A stretch of DNA of 64,000 nt from Microbulbifer sp. ALW1 (GCF_009903625.1 NZ_CP047569.1:4386501-4450500), one strand, 5' to 3'; counted from the first letter of the stretch, positions 25,932 to 35,574 are shown. Notes: a model not told the origin generated them from the letters alone. Made by a program: numbers and translations.

Positions 25932-27692
25932 ATGACAAACCATTCCCCGACGGCGCGCCGTATCGCCAAAACGATTCTCAATGGCTTTGATGCCTACTTC
26001 GCGGACTTCCAGAATATTACCCTGGGCGCCAAGGCGCGCTTCGAAACCGCCGCCTGGCCAGCCGTGCACGAAACCAATAAAGAGCGCATTGACCTGTACA
26101 AAGTCAAGGTCAACCAGGTGTTGAAGCTGGTGCACTCGGTCACCAGTAAAGATACCACCCAGCTGGAGCTCTGGGGGCAGGCCAAGGCGACCTATAGCCA
26201 GCTCATTGCCAACAACAACAATTACGAAATTGCCGAGACTTTTTTCAACTCGGTGTTCTGCAGCCAGTTTCAGCACGCCCACATCCACGACAGCCACATT
26301 TTTGTGAAATCCTCCCGCGCCCCGGACGAGAAGCCGCTGCGGGATTACAGCATCTATATCAGCTACAACGGCCGCCACGGTCTCCGGGCAATGATCGAGG
26401 ATATTCTCGCCGACTATGAATTTTCCATTCCCTGGGAGGATCTGGAACGCGATCTCGGAAACATCTGCGACGCGCTGCGCGAAGGGCCGCTGGCGGGCAA
26501 GCTGGAAGATGAAGACGACGAACAGCGCCTGCGGGTGGATATGCTGGAGTCGGTATTTTACCGCAACAAGGCGGCCTACCTGGTAGGCCGGCTGATGTTT
26601 GGTGGCGAGGTGATTCCGCTGATTCTGCCCTGCCTCAACAATGGCCGCGGCAGTATCTTTGTGGACACCGTTATCTACGACAACGATTCTGCCAGTATCA
26701 TTTTCAGCTTTACCCGCTCCTATTTCATGGTGGATGCGCCCATCCCATCGCGGTTCGTGCGTTTCCTTTCCACCATCATGCCGCTGAAGGAAAAGTCGGA
26801 ACTGTACAACTCCATCGGTTTCCACAAACACGGGAAGACCGAGTTCTACCGCCACGTACTGGCGCATATGAAAGTGAGCAACGACAAATTCATTATCGCC
26901 CCCGGTATCAAGGGGATGGTAATGAGCGTGTTTACCCTGCCTTCTTACCCGGTGGTATTCAAAGTCATCAAGGACAAATTCGACAACCCGAAAACGGTGA
27001 CCGAAGAAATCGTCAAGGAAAAATACAAGTTCGTATCCCGCGCCGACCGGGTGGGCCGCATGGCGGACACCCAGGAATACACCAACTTTATTTTTTATCG
27101 CAATCGCTTCAGTGAAGAGCTATTGCAGGAGCTGCAAACCCTGGCGCCATCGAAGCTGCTGATGGACGACAAGTGGGTCATCATCAAACACCTGTACGTA
27201 GAGCGACGCATGGAGCCGCTCAACCTCTACCTGGATGCCGCCGACGAACCCCAGACCATCGCCGCCATGGAAGAATACGGCAACGCCATCAAACAGCTGG
27301 CCGCGGCGAATATTTTCCCCGGGGACATGCTGCTGAAAAACTTCGGCGTCACCCGCCACGGGCGCGTGGTGTTTTACGATTACGACGAACTCTGCCCCCT
27401 GACCGAGTGCAACTTCCGCAAGATCCCGGAACCGCATACCGCGGAACAGGAACTGGCAGACAGGCCCTGGTATACGGTGGCGGAAGCGGATGTATTTCCG
27501 GAGGAATTCCGGCTGTTTTTCTCCGGCAACCCGGTGGCCCGCCAGGCCTTTGAAGAACAGCACAGCGATCTCTACGACTACCGCTACTGGCAACGCCTGC
27601 AGGAACGGATTCGTGCGGGCCGGGTGGAGAGCACCTTCCCCTACCGGCGCAAAGTGCGCTTCCGGCGCCTACCGATCAAGCGCAGCCAGTAA
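25932..27692 (+). CDS. aceK: Isocitrate dehydrogenase kinase/phosphatase
   Basis: AceK phosphorylates isocitrate dehydrogenase to switch carbon into the glyoxylate shunt and reverses this when needed. The 586-residue protein has typical length. Visible are the regulatory N-terminal half, the ATP-binding region around APGIKGMVMSVFTLPSYPVV and the kinase catalytic part LLKNFGVTRHGRVVFYDYDE. It is monocistronic here and not next to aceA or aceB, as is common outside the enterics. Confidence 0.95.
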   Translation: MTNHSPTARRIAKTILNGFDAYFADFQNITLGAKARFETAAWPAVHETNKERIDLYKVKVNQVLKLVHSVTSKDTTQLELWGQAKATYSQLIANNNNYEIAETFFNSVFCSQFQHAHIHDSHIFVKSSRAPDEKPLRDYSIYISYNGRHGLRAMIEDILADYEFSIPWEDLERDLGNICDALREGPLAGKLEDEDDEQRLRVDMLESVFYRNKAAYLVGRLMFGGEVIPLILPCLNNGRGSIFVDTVIYDNDSASIIFSFTRSYFMVDAPIPSRFVRFLSTIMPLKEKSELYNSIGFHKHGKTEFYRHVLAHMKVSNDKFIIAPGIKGMVMSVFTLPSYPVVFKVIKDKFDNPKTVTEEIVKEKYKFVSRADRVGRMADTQEYTNFIFYRNRFSEELLQELQTLAPSKLLMDDKWVIIKHLYVERRMEPLNLYLDAADEPQTIAAMEEYGNAIKQLAAANIFPGDMLLKNFGVTRHGRVVFYDYDELCPLTECNFRKIPEPHTAEQELADRPWYTVAEADVFPEEFRLFFSGNPVARQAFEEQHSDLYDYRYWQRLQERIRAGRVESTFPYRRKVRFRRLPIKRSQ

Positions 27693-27762
27693 CCGGGTCC
27701 AGGCTGGACTCACTGGCGATCAACTACCGCCGTCACAAGCTGACGCTAAAGAACCGGGCAAC

Positions 27763-27793
27763 TCACCGGGCAGGCTTGCCCTGCCTCCGGTGA
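27763..27793. other. Bulged hairpin downstream of aceK
   Basis: TCACCGGGCAGGC pairs with GCCCTGCCTCCGGTGA apart from a small bulge. No T run follows, so it may be an RNA-stability hairpin for the aceK message or an inactive terminator. The rest of the 209-base gap to the AraC gene shows nothing clear. Confidence 0.4.
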
Positions 27794-27901
27794 ACCAGTA
27801 AAACTAACCGCAAGCATTTTCGCCAGCAACAATCACCGCCAGTGATTGCCGGAACAGCGAAACATTATCCCGAAGAATAATAAGAAGTTTTGGGAGCGGA
27901 T

Positions 27902-28960
27902 ATGGATTTCGACGCACGACTGATCCCCCTGCACCGACACCCCCTGGGGTTTATCGAGGTCTTTTGCGGGCTCGGCGCCAGTTTAGAGGCGCTGCTGAAA
28001 GGCACCGGTATTTCCCCCGCCATGTTTGAACTTCAGGAAGCGCGTATCAGCTACAACCAGTGGCGCGCGCTGCTGCACAATGGCGTGCACCAGTGCGCCC
28101 ACGCACAGCTGGGGCTGATCGCAGGACTGAAGTTCGACTGGAGTTTCTGGGGGCCCATGGGGTTTATGGTGCATTGCAGCCCCAGCCTCAAGGACATCGC
28201 CGAGGCCTTTCGGCGCTATATGGTTACGGTGCAGCCCTTCTACGCCCTGCACGCGGGCCGTTCCAACTCCTACCTGGACAAGGGAAACCGGGTGGTCGAA
28301 CCCATTAACTACGCCACCTCCCAGGACACGGATCCGGTTCTTAAAGATTTCCTGCGACAGTTTCGTCTCGCCACGACCCTGCGAATCTGGGATGAGTGCG
28401 GCAACAAAACCGTGGCGGACCCGGACATCCATGTGCGGCTGGACCTGCCCGTGCCCAGCAGCTACGGGTATTACGCGCAACTGCCCTGTCAGTCCCTGCA
28501 GTTCGGCTGCGACCAGTCGACGATTTCCGGAAGTATCGAGCTGGTGTTCAAGCGCTTCCGGCCCATGCGGATACGCACTTATGAACGCCTGCAACGGGAG
28601 TGCGAACTGGAGCTCGATCGTTTTTCCGAGCGTTTCAGTTTCGGCAACCGGGTGCGCTGGCATATGCGCTCCCACTTCACTCCGAACCTGGAACTGAACC
28701 AGGTCGCGGAACAACTGCAACTGTCGCCGCGCAGCCTGTCCCGGCGCCTCTCCGCAGACGGCGAAACCTTCCGCGGCCTGCTGCATGAAATCCGCATGGA
28801 GATCGCCCTGCACCATTTGCAACACTCCTGCCTGGCAGTGGAGGAGATTGCCGAGTACACAGGCTTTTCCTGCGCCTCAAGCCTGCGCCGGGCGGTCAAG
28901 AACTGGAGCGGGAAAACGGCCAGTCATTTACGCACTCCGCATGCGGCTCCCCTGACCTGA
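27902..28960 (+). CDS. AraC family transcriptional regulator
   Basis: A 352-residue regulator with an N-terminal arabinose-binding-like domain (about residues 20-200) and a C-terminal AraC helix-turn-helix pair (about 250-345). The first helix-turn-helix reads LNQVAEQLQLSPRSLSRRLS, the second VEEIAEYTGFSCASSLRRAV. The ATG at 27902 follows GGGAGCGGAT. The target genes and effector are not evident; the neighbours are aceK and a small secreted protein. It is a paralogue-type match to the AraC protein at 45.6 kb. Confidence 0.85.
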   Translation: MDFDARLIPLHRHPLGFIEVFCGLGASLEALLKGTGISPAMFELQEARISYNQWRALLHNGVHQCAHAQLGLIAGLKFDWSFWGPMGFMVHCSPSLKDIAEAFRRYMVTVQPFYALHAGRSNSYLDKGNRVVEPINYATSQDTDPVLKDFLRQFRLATTLRIWDECGNKTVADPDIHVRLDLPVPSSYGYYAQLPCQSLQFGCDQSTISGSIELVFKRFRPMRIRTYERLQRECELELDRFSERFSFGNRVRWHMRSHFTPNLELNQVAEQLQLSPRSLSRRLSADGETFRGLLHEIRMEIALHHLQHSCLAVEEIAEYTGFSCASSLRRAVKNWSGKTASHLRTPHAAPLT

Positions 28961-29070
28961 GCGGCGACGCCATTTCGCATCACCAGGTGGCAAATTGCGC
29001 CCAACGGTTATGCACACAATCAACGGCTATAGTTTTAGAGAAGCGATCGAGTACCGATGGAGGTTTGGCA

Positions 29071-29580
29071 GTGCGGTATTTAGGCTGTGGCGCGGTGTGC
29101 GTCGGTTTGGCGTTGTTGAGCCTGGCGCAAACGGGTTGCGGCTATCTGCCCAGCGAAATGGAACCCAAGCCCAAGGCTGAGAAATCAAAGGCGCCGGAGT
29201 CTGCCGCCGGCGTCAGCCTGCATGCCGCCAGCTGCGACAGCCGCGCCAAGGGCTACCAGACGGTCGCCTTCGACGACCTCTACGATGTCACCGGCGACCC
29301 CCGCCATCCCTTCAGCCCCGCCGCGAACATTCCGGCCAAGTACGATGTGCGCGCTTATGTGTGGGGTTACGACAATTGCGGGGAGAAAGGCACCTGCCAG
29401 CACGGTGACTACTACTGGTTGATCAAGCGCGGTCCAGAGGATGATTTTTCCACCTGGGTCGTCACCCCGCAGTTCCCCCGCATTACCATTGAGTCCCGCT
29501 GCAAAGGCCAACTGAAAGTGGGCGAGCGCTACCGCTTCTCGTTTGATAACGGCAAGCTGGTGGGGTTCAGCAAAAACTGA
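29071..29580 (+). CDS. Small secreted protein, possibly a lipoprotein
   Basis: This 169-residue protein is not from a family I recognise. Its GTG start at 29071 has a perfect GGAGG seven bases upstream and opens a signal peptide (about MRYLGCGAVCVGLALLSLAQ) ending TGC, a poor lipobox because Q takes the usual L position. After a charged linker there is a compact domain with four cysteines (SCDSR, NCGEKGTC, SRCKG) and several aromatics (YYWLIKRG). Two disulfides are plausible. It is convergent with ppk1. Confidence 0.7.
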   Translation: MRYLGCGAVCVGLALLSLAQTGCGYLPSEMEPKPKAEKSKAPESAAGVSLHAASCDSRAKGYQTVAFDDLYDVTGDPRHPFSPAANIPAKYDVRAYVWGYDNCGEKGTCQHGDYYWLIKRGPEDDFSTWVVTPQFPRITIESRCKGQLKVGERYRFSFDNGKLVGFSKN

Positions 29581-29588
29581 ATGTCCGG

Positions 29589-31763
29589 TTACACATCTCG
29601 CTTTTTCAAATACCGGTAAATCGCATCCTGCGAGCGCACATTGCGCTTGCTCTTGCGGTTGGCAATGCGACCATTGCTCTGATCCGCATCCAGTAACCGG
29701 GCCTTCTGGTTGTCCTGCCATTGCAGTTCGAGAATATCCAGCACTGTCCGGCGGTGCTCGGCAGAGAGCAGCGGAAAGGTCACCTCTACCCGGAAATCCA
29801 GGTTGCGGGTCATCAGATCGGCAGACGAGAGATAGACCTTTTCCTCGCCACCATTGTGGAAGGCGTATACCCGCGCGTGCTCCAGAAACTTATCCACCAA
29901 GCTGATGACCTTGATATTGTCAGACAGGCCTTTGCTCTGGCACAGCAGCGAGCACATGCTGCGCACGATGATGCGTACCTTAACGCCCGCGTCACTGGCC
30001 CGGTAGAGGTGTTCAACCACCTCGGAATCCACCAGGTTGTTGCACTTGATGAAAATCTCCGCGCGCTCGCCGGCCACCGCCGCGGAAATTTCCCGCTCAA
30101 TCGCCGCCAGCAAATTGGGGCGATTGGAGTGTGGCGACACCCAGATGTGCTCGTAGTCCGGCTGTAAATGGGTCTGCTTGATGAAATCAAATACCCGGTA
30201 GGCATCCAGACCCAGCTTGTCATCACTGGTGAGCAGGCTGAAGTCACAGTAAAAGCGCGCGGTACTTTCGTTGAAATTGCCGGTGCCAAAGTGGCTGTAA
30301 TAGCGCTCGCGCCCCGCCTCCTCGCGCACGATGGAAATCAGTTTGCAGTGCACTTTCAGACCGGGCACGCCGTAAATTACATCGACGCCGGCGTCGCTCA
30401 ACTCACTGGACCAGTGCAGGTTGGCCTGTTCATCAAAGCGCGCCTGTAACTCCACCACCGCGGTGACCTGTTTCTGGTTGCGCACCGCGTTAACCAGGGC
30501 TGCCACCACCCGGGAATTTTTTGCCACCCGGTAGAGGTTGATGCGAATTTCCCGCACCTTGGGGTCAATCGCCGCGGAGGCCAGCAGCTTGGTGATCACC
30601 CGGAAGTCGTGATACGGGTAATAGCAGAGGCGGTCGCTTTCTCTCAGCCAGTCAAAAATATTGGCACTGTCCGGCAGCGTGGGCAGCGGCTTGATGCTGG
30701 CGTAAGTATGCCGTTTGATATCCGCCGGAAAACTCATGAAGTCTTTGGAATTGTGGTAGCGGCCGCCGGGGGTATAGCTGTCATAGCGCCCCATCTTCAG
30801 CTTTTTCTTGATCGCCTGCAGCAGTGCCTCGGGCATGGTGGAGTCGTACACCAGACGCACCGGCTCGGCCTGTTTGCGTTTTTTCAGGGACTTGGCGAGA
30901 CGGTCAACGATATGCTGGGTGACATGCTCGCCCATTTCCAGCTCGGCGTCGCGACTGATTTTGAAGGTGAAGGCCGCCGCCTTTTCGATCGGCAGCACGT
31001 AGCGGAATACATCCAGCAGACAGGCGCGGATCACGTTATCGAGAACGATATATACCTTTTCATGGCGGCCGTCCCGGTGGGGGATGGCGATAAACCGCGG
31101 CAGTATATCCGTGGGAATTTCCAGCGCGGCGAAGCGCAGGCTGCCATCTTCCAGCTCCAGATAAATCCCGAAGTAAATGCTCGCTTCGTTCAGTAACGGC
31201 ATGGTGTCCCGGTCATCAATAAAAAAGGGCTCAAGCTCCGGAAGCACCTCCCGGTGAAAGAACTCCTCCACATAGACCCGCTGGCTGTCGGTCAACTGGC
31301 GCTCGTTGATGACATGAATATTGTGTCGCCCCAGGTCTTTCAATGCCTTGGTATAGGCATTGCCAAAGCGCGCCTGCAGCCGCAGCACTTTTTCATTGAT
31401 GTCCCCCAGCAGTTCGGAAAAATGCTCTTTTTTCTTGCTGCCCTTGGCAAAAGTGGCAAGGCGGCGTACATCCGCCACCCTAACCCGGTAGAATTCATCG
31501 AGGTTGTTGGAAAAGATGCCAAGAAAGCGTACCCGTTCAATAATAGGTACGCTCTCGTCTTCCACTTCCTGCAGAACACGGGCGTTGAATGAGAGCCAGC
31601 TGAGCTCTTTGGGGTATAGGGGAATCTCTTTTGCCATACTCTCTACTGCGTTTTCCAGCAAATTGCGTCCGTGAGCGACAGAGTTTTCCGGGTGGCCCAG
31701 ACGTTTCGGTGCGCACATAGTTTCCGGCGCAACAGGGTCTAACACCAGCGTATCGTTAGTCAT
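29589..31763 (-). CDS. ppk1: Polyphosphate kinase 1
   Basis: PPK1 makes long polyphosphate from ATP. The 724-residue protein shows the N-terminal domain (KELSWLSFNARVLQEVEDES), the autophosphorylation histidine in LKVHCKLISI, the conserved YSHFGTGNFNESTARFYCDF and the second histidine in FHNGGEEKVYLSSADLMTRN. About 40 extra residues precede the usual start; an in-frame ATG at 31637 would give MAKEIPLYPKEL and may be the real one. It is divergent from ppx with 88 bases between. Confidence 0.95.
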   Translation of the reverse strand: MTNDTLVLDPVAPETMCAPKRLGHPENSVAHGRNLLENAVESMAKEIPLYPKELSWLSFNARVLQEVEDESVPIIERVRFLGIFSNNLDEFYRVRVADVRRLATFAKGSKKKEHFSELLGDINEKVLRLQARFGNAYTKALKDLGRHNIHVINERQLTDSQRVYVEEFFHREVLPELEPFFIDDRDTMPLLNEASIYFGIYLELEDGSLRFAALEIPTDILPRFIAIPHRDGRHEKVYIVLDNVIRACLLDVFRYVLPIEKAAAFTFKISRDAELEMGEHVTQHIVDRLAKSLKKRKQAEPVRLVYDSTMPEALLQAIKKKLKMGRYDSYTPGGRYHNSKDFMSFPADIKRHTYASIKPLPTLPDSANIFDWLRESDRLCYYPYHDFRVITKLLASAAIDPKVREIRINLYRVAKNSRVVAALVNAVRNQKQVTAVVELQARFDEQANLHWSSELSDAGVDVIYGVPGLKVHCKLISIVREEAGRERYYSHFGTGNFNESTARFYCDFSLLTSDDKLGLDAYRVFDFIKQTHLQPDYEHIWVSPHSNRPNLLAAIEREISAAVAGERAEIFIKCNNLVDSEVVEHLYRASDAGVKVRIIVRSMCSLLCQSKGLSDNIKVISLVDKFLEHARVYAFHNGGEEKVYLSSADLMTRNLDFRVEVTFPLLSAEHRRTVLDILELQWQDNQKARLLDADQSNGRIANRKSKRNVRSQDAIYRYLKKRDV

Positions 31764-31814
31764 TGGCAGATTTTTTCCGGCACATCAAAGCCATAGGTGA
31801 TAATCACGCAGTTT

Positions 31815-31832
31815 GCTACATTTTTGTTACAG
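31815..31832 (-). promoter_or_regulatory. Pho-box-like site upstream of ppk1
   Basis: On the minus strand the 18-mer reads CTGTAAC, AAAA, ATGTAGC, matching the PhoB consensus at 13 of 18 positions, and lies 52 bases before the ppk1 ATG. ppk genes are PhoB targets in several bacteria, which makes the site plausible. The match alone is weak. Confidence 0.35.
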
Positions 31833-31851
31833 AGATTTGACAACCAATAAG

Positions 31852-33333
31852 ATGACAAACGACACCGACAACGGGCACGAACGTTACGCCGCACTGGACC
31901 TCGGCTCCAACAGTTTTCACTTGCTACTGGCGGAATTCCGCGACCAGCGCATGGTGCGCCTGCACACCGACCGCGCCATGGTGCGCCTGGCGGAGGGACT
32001 GGATGCCGAGTGCAATCTGGATACCGCGGTGGCAGAGCGCGCACTGGAAGCCCTGCGACGTTTTGCCCCGGTGATCCAGGGTTTGCCCGACGACAATGTA
32101 CGCATCGTCGGCACCAATACCCTGCGTGCCGCCAGCACCCGAGCCGACGGCTTCCTGGAAGCGGCAGAAGCCATTCTCGGCGCCCCCATTGAAATCATTT
32201 CCGGTATTGAAGAAGCACGCTTGATTTACTCCGGGGTCATGGCGGCGGCAGAAGGCCCGCCCTGCCTGCGCTGTGTAGTGGATATTGGCGGCGGCTCCAC
32301 GGAGCTGGTGCGCGGTGTTGAAACACCGCGGCAGTTACAGAGCGTCAGCATGGGCTGTGTCGCTTTCAATCGCCGCTTTTTCGACAATGGCAAAATTGAA
32401 TCCGGCAAACACAACAATTTCATCCGCGCCCGTCGCGCGGCCCAGGCGGAATTACAGGAGCTCAGGCACCTGGCAGACGATGCACTGGTGATGGGCGCCT
32501 CCGGTACCGTCAAATCGGTGGCGCGCGTGCTGAACGATGGCGAACTGCTGCCGATACTGCGGGAAGATCTGGATAAGCTCGCCGAGCGGGTAGCGGCCTG
32601 CAAAACCGTCAATGCCATTGACCTTCCCCACCTGGACCCCGAGCGTCGCCCGGTGTTTGCCGCCGGTCTCGCCATTCTGCACGGTATATTCCGCGAGCTG
32701 GATATCCGGGAAATGCATGTCTCTCCCTACGCGATCCGCGAGGGCATAGTGCACGACCTCGCCGGGCGCGCCCACGGTGGCGACCGCCGTGCGGATACCG
32801 TCAGCACACTGATGGAAAACTGGAATATCGATCCGGACCAGGCCAGGCGGGTCGCCAATACGGCGCTGCAATTTTTCGGCCACCTGAACCCGCATTCGCT
32901 GATGTCACAGAGGCGCATGTTGCGCTGGGCCGCGGACCTGCACGAAATCGGGCTGGCGCTTTCCCACAGCAGTTTCCGCAAGCTGGGTTCGTATATGATC
33001 GAGCACGCCGATATGGCGGGCTTCGGCAAAAGTGAGCAGGAAAACCTGGCCTACCTGGTGCGCAACCAGCGCGGCGACATCAAAGCCGTGCAGGAGCACT
33101 ACGGCTTCCACCCCAACAACGACCTGCTACTCTGCCTGCGCCTTGCCTGTATCGTGCACCGGGATCACGTCGACCGCAGTATCGATGGCCTGCAACTGTC
33201 CGCTGACGGCCCCGGCTACAAACTGGCGATTCCCAGCGACTGGCTCTACCAGAACCCGGCCATCGAGGATCTGCTGGCGCTGGAGGTAGAGTGCTGGGAC
33301 GACAAACATATCAAACTGACATTGAGTGATTAG
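31852..33333 (+). CDS. ppx: Exopolyphosphatase (Ppx/GppA family)
   Basis: Ppx removes terminal phosphates from polyphosphate; GppA relatives hydrolyse pppGpp. The protein starts MTNDTDNGHERYAALDLGSN and has the ASKHA motifs LDLGSNSFHLLLAEF, VDIGGGSTELVRG and the ISPYAIREG-type segment VSPYAIREGIVHDL, then an HD-like helical domain. The upstream in-frame ATG at 31813 is less likely. Because it is paired divergently with ppk1, I prefer ppx over gppA. Its TAG overlaps the selO GTG by one base. Confidence 0.9.
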   Translation: MTNDTDNGHERYAALDLGSNSFHLLLAEFRDQRMVRLHTDRAMVRLAEGLDAECNLDTAVAERALEALRRFAPVIQGLPDDNVRIVGTNTLRAASTRADGFLEAAEAILGAPIEIISGIEEARLIYSGVMAAAEGPPCLRCVVDIGGGSTELVRGVETPRQLQSVSMGCVAFNRRFFDNGKIESGKHNNFIRARRAAQAELQELRHLADDALVMGASGTVKSVARVLNDGELLPILREDLDKLAERVAACKTVNAIDLPHLDPERRPVFAAGLAILHGIFRELDIREMHVSPYAIREGIVHDLAGRAHGGDRRADTVSTLMENWNIDPDQARRVANTALQFFGHLNPHSLMSQRRMLRWAADLHEIGLALSHSSFRKLGSYMIEHADMAGFGKSEQENLAYLVRNQRGDIKAVQEHYGFHPNNDLLLCLRLACIVHRDHVDRSIDGLQLSADGPGYKLAIPSDWLYQNPAIEDLLALEVECWDDKHIKLTLSD

Positions 33334-34823
33334 TGCCAAATTCCAACGAATCATTTACCCCCCTCAAAGACCTCTGCCTGCACCACCGGTACGCCGACCT
33401 GGGCGCGGTATTCGGCACCCCCACCGCGCCGACACCACTGCAGAAGCCGCACCTGATTCACGTCAATACATCGGCAATGGCACTGCTGGGTTTGGACCCC
33501 GCTGAAGCAGAGCACCCGGACTGGGCCCAGCTCACAACCGGCGAAAAATTATTTGCCGGCAGCAAACCCTTCGCGATGAAATATACCGGTCACCAGTTCG
33601 GCGGCTACAACCCCGACCTCGGTGACGGTCGCGCACTGTTACTGGGTGAAGTCGAGCACGGCGGCAAGCGCTGGGACCTGCACCTGAAAGGCGTCGGCAA
33701 AACCCCCTACTCCCGTTTTGGCGACGGCCGCGCGGTTTTGCGCTCCACCATCCGCGAGTACCTCGCCGGTGAGGCCCTGACCGCGCTGGGAATTCGCAGC
33801 ACCCGTGCCCTGTGTATCGCGGGCAGCGAGGAACCGGTGGCGCGGGAGAAAATGGAAACCGGCGCGGCCCTCATCCGGGTTGCCCAGAGCCATGTGCGCT
33901 TCGGGCACTTTGAATACCTGTTTTACACCCGCCAACTCGAGGCCCAGCACCAGCTGGTGGAATTTGTGTGCGCGCAATTTCTGCCGCAGGTGGCCAATGC
34001 GCCGGTTCAGGAACAGGCCGAGGCATTGCTGCGGTTTACCGTACGGCGCAGTGCGGAACTGGCGGCCGGCTGGCAGTCGGTGGGTTTCGCCCACGGGGTG
34101 CTGAACACCGACAATATGTCGATCATCGGCGACACCTTTGACTTCGGCCCCTACGGTTTTCTCGACGATTACGAACCCGGATTTATCTGCAACCATTCGG
34201 ATCACACCGGGCGCTACGCCTTTGATGCACAACCGGGCGTGGTGCTGTGGAACCTGAATGCCCTGGCCCATGCCTTTTCATCACTGCTGGATACAGAAGT
34301 CCTGAAAGACTGCCTGGGTCAGTTCCAGCCATTGTTGATCGAGGCCTATTCCGGTTTGATGCGGGCGAAGCTGGGCCTAGCCCTGGAGGACGATGGCGAC
34401 CAGCAGCTGTGTGCCGACCTGCTGCAATTGCTGGCGGACGGGCGGGTGGACTATTCACTGTTTTTCCGTGCCCTGAGTCGCTATTGCGGCGAGCGTCCGG
34501 CGGCGGCGCTGGAAGCACTGGTTGCCCCTTCCCAGCATGAGGCACTGCACGGCTGGCTGGGACACTACGACCAGCGCCTGCAGAAGGAGACGCGCTCAGC
34601 ACAGGAGCGCAGTCGCGCCATGCTGGCAACCAACCCCAAGTTTGTACTGCGCAATTACCTGGCCCAGCGGGTCATTGATGCGGCGGAAGCCGGGGATTAC
34701 CAGCCGCTGGAGACACTGTTTACCTTGTTGCAGTCGCCGTTTGCGGAGCACCCGGGGTTTGAGAGCTGGGCGGCCGCGCCGCCGGAGTCAGGAAAGCATT
34801 TGCCGATCAGCTGCTCTTCCTGA
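33333..34823 (+). CDS. selO: Protein adenylyltransferase SelO (YdiU)
   Basis: SelO is a pseudokinase-fold enzyme that transfers AMP to proteins, linked to redox stress. The 496-residue protein has GTPYSRFGDGRAVLRS-like KTPYSRFGDGRAVLRSTIRE, the active segment HGVLNTDNMSIIGDTFDFGP and an inverted kinase layout. It ends in Cys-Ser-Ser, matching the position where animal SelO carries selenocysteine. The start is GTG at 33333-33335, coupled to ppx. Confidence 0.93.
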   Translation: MPNSNESFTPLKDLCLHHRYADLGAVFGTPTAPTPLQKPHLIHVNTSAMALLGLDPAEAEHPDWAQLTTGEKLFAGSKPFAMKYTGHQFGGYNPDLGDGRALLLGEVEHGGKRWDLHLKGVGKTPYSRFGDGRAVLRSTIREYLAGEALTALGIRSTRALCIAGSEEPVAREKMETGAALIRVAQSHVRFGHFEYLFYTRQLEAQHQLVEFVCAQFLPQVANAPVQEQAEALLRFTVRRSAELAAGWQSVGFAHGVLNTDNMSIIGDTFDFGPYGFLDDYEPGFICNHSDHTGRYAFDAQPGVVLWNLNALAHAFSSLLDTEVLKDCLGQFQPLLIEAYSGLMRAKLGLALEDDGDQQLCADLLQLLADGRVDYSLFFRALSRYCGERPAAALEALVAPSQHEALHGWLGHYDQRLQKETRSAQERSRAMLATNPKFVLRNYLAQRVIDAAEAGDYQPLETLFTLLQSPFAEHPGFESWAAAPPESGKHLPISCSS

Positions 34824-34992
34824 GACACAACGAAAACATAACAATATTGCGAGCCAAAACATCTGGTTAAAACACTTGGTCAAAACACCTGGGCAAAACT
34901 ATCGGACTACACTGTGGTGGATGCCCCGAGGCGGAAATAGACCAGATATGGTGTTATGGTCACACCCTGTTTCCCTTAGCGATGGATGCCTT

Positions 34993-35406
34993 ATGAAAAC
35001 TCTATTCCTTGCAATTACCACTTTGCTGTTGAGCACCCAGCTTGCCTTCGCCGATGTTGTCGGCCGCTGGAAGACGATCGATGATGAAACCGGGCAGGCG
35101 AAGTCGATCGTGGAGGTTTATGAGAAAGGCGGTAAATATTACGGTCGGGTGGTGGATCTGTTGATGAAGCCGGACGATACGGTGTGTGATGCCTGCCCGG
35201 GGGCGAAGAAAGGCCAGAAGATTGTGGGCATGGATATCATCACCGGGATGGTGAAGAAAGGAGATATCTACGAGGGCGGACAGATCCTCGACCCGGTGAA
35301 GGGCAAGGTATACGACTGCCGGATGTGGGAAGAAGGCGGTAACCTGATGGTACGGGGCTATCTCGGCTTCTTTTATCGCACCCAGACCTGGTATCCGGTG
35401 AAGTAA
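34993..35406 (+). CDS. DUF2147 family secreted protein
   Basis: A 137-residue precursor with signal peptide MKTLFLAITTLLLSTQLAFA and a DUF2147 domain: VGRWKTIDDETGQAKSIVEV, GRVVDLL, CDACPGAKKGQKIVGMDIIT and a tail ending GYLGFFYRTQTWYPVK. The fold of this family is a small beta-barrel; its role is unknown. Two cysteines in the CDAC motif and one in YDCRMW are the only ones. The frame is open far upstream in selO's shadow, but the signal peptide fixes the start. Confidence 0.88.
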   Translation: MKTLFLAITTLLLSTQLAFADVVGRWKTIDDETGQAKSIVEVYEKGGKYYGRVVDLLMKPDDTVCDACPGAKKGQKIVGMDIITGMVKKGDIYEGGQILDPVKGKVYDCRMWEEGGNLMVRGYLGFFYRTQTWYPVK

Positions 35407-35443
35407 ACCTCATCTCGAATACAGTCTGTGGCGGGCAGGTGCC

Positions 35444-35548
35444 AGCGGAAGGGTTTTCGGAACCGGGCTAGGCGCCCCCCTTAAATACATCCCTGTACGC
35501 TGCGTCGGCGACATCCCTGTCGCCGACGCTTCCGAAAACCCTTCCGCT
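35444..35548. repeat. Nested inverted repeat, copy C
   Basis: Perfect 19-base arms at 35444-35462 and 35530-35548 (AGCGGAAGGGTTTTCGGAA and its complement) enclose CTAGGCGCCCCCC as in copy A. Inside are a hairpin TACA-TCCC-TGTA at 35486-35497 and a 9-bp hairpin with loop ATCCCT at 35504-35527. The core is almost identical to copy B in reverse. It lies between the convergent DUF2147 and EmrB-like genes. Confidence 0.87.
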
Positions 35549-35574
35549 GTCCCCTACCCTTCCATTCTGACTCC

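Noticed and set aside
31833..31860. TTGACAAC and ATGACAAAC near the ppx start as a Pho box
   Set aside because: The half-sites are 15 bases apart, not the 11 expected, so it is not called.
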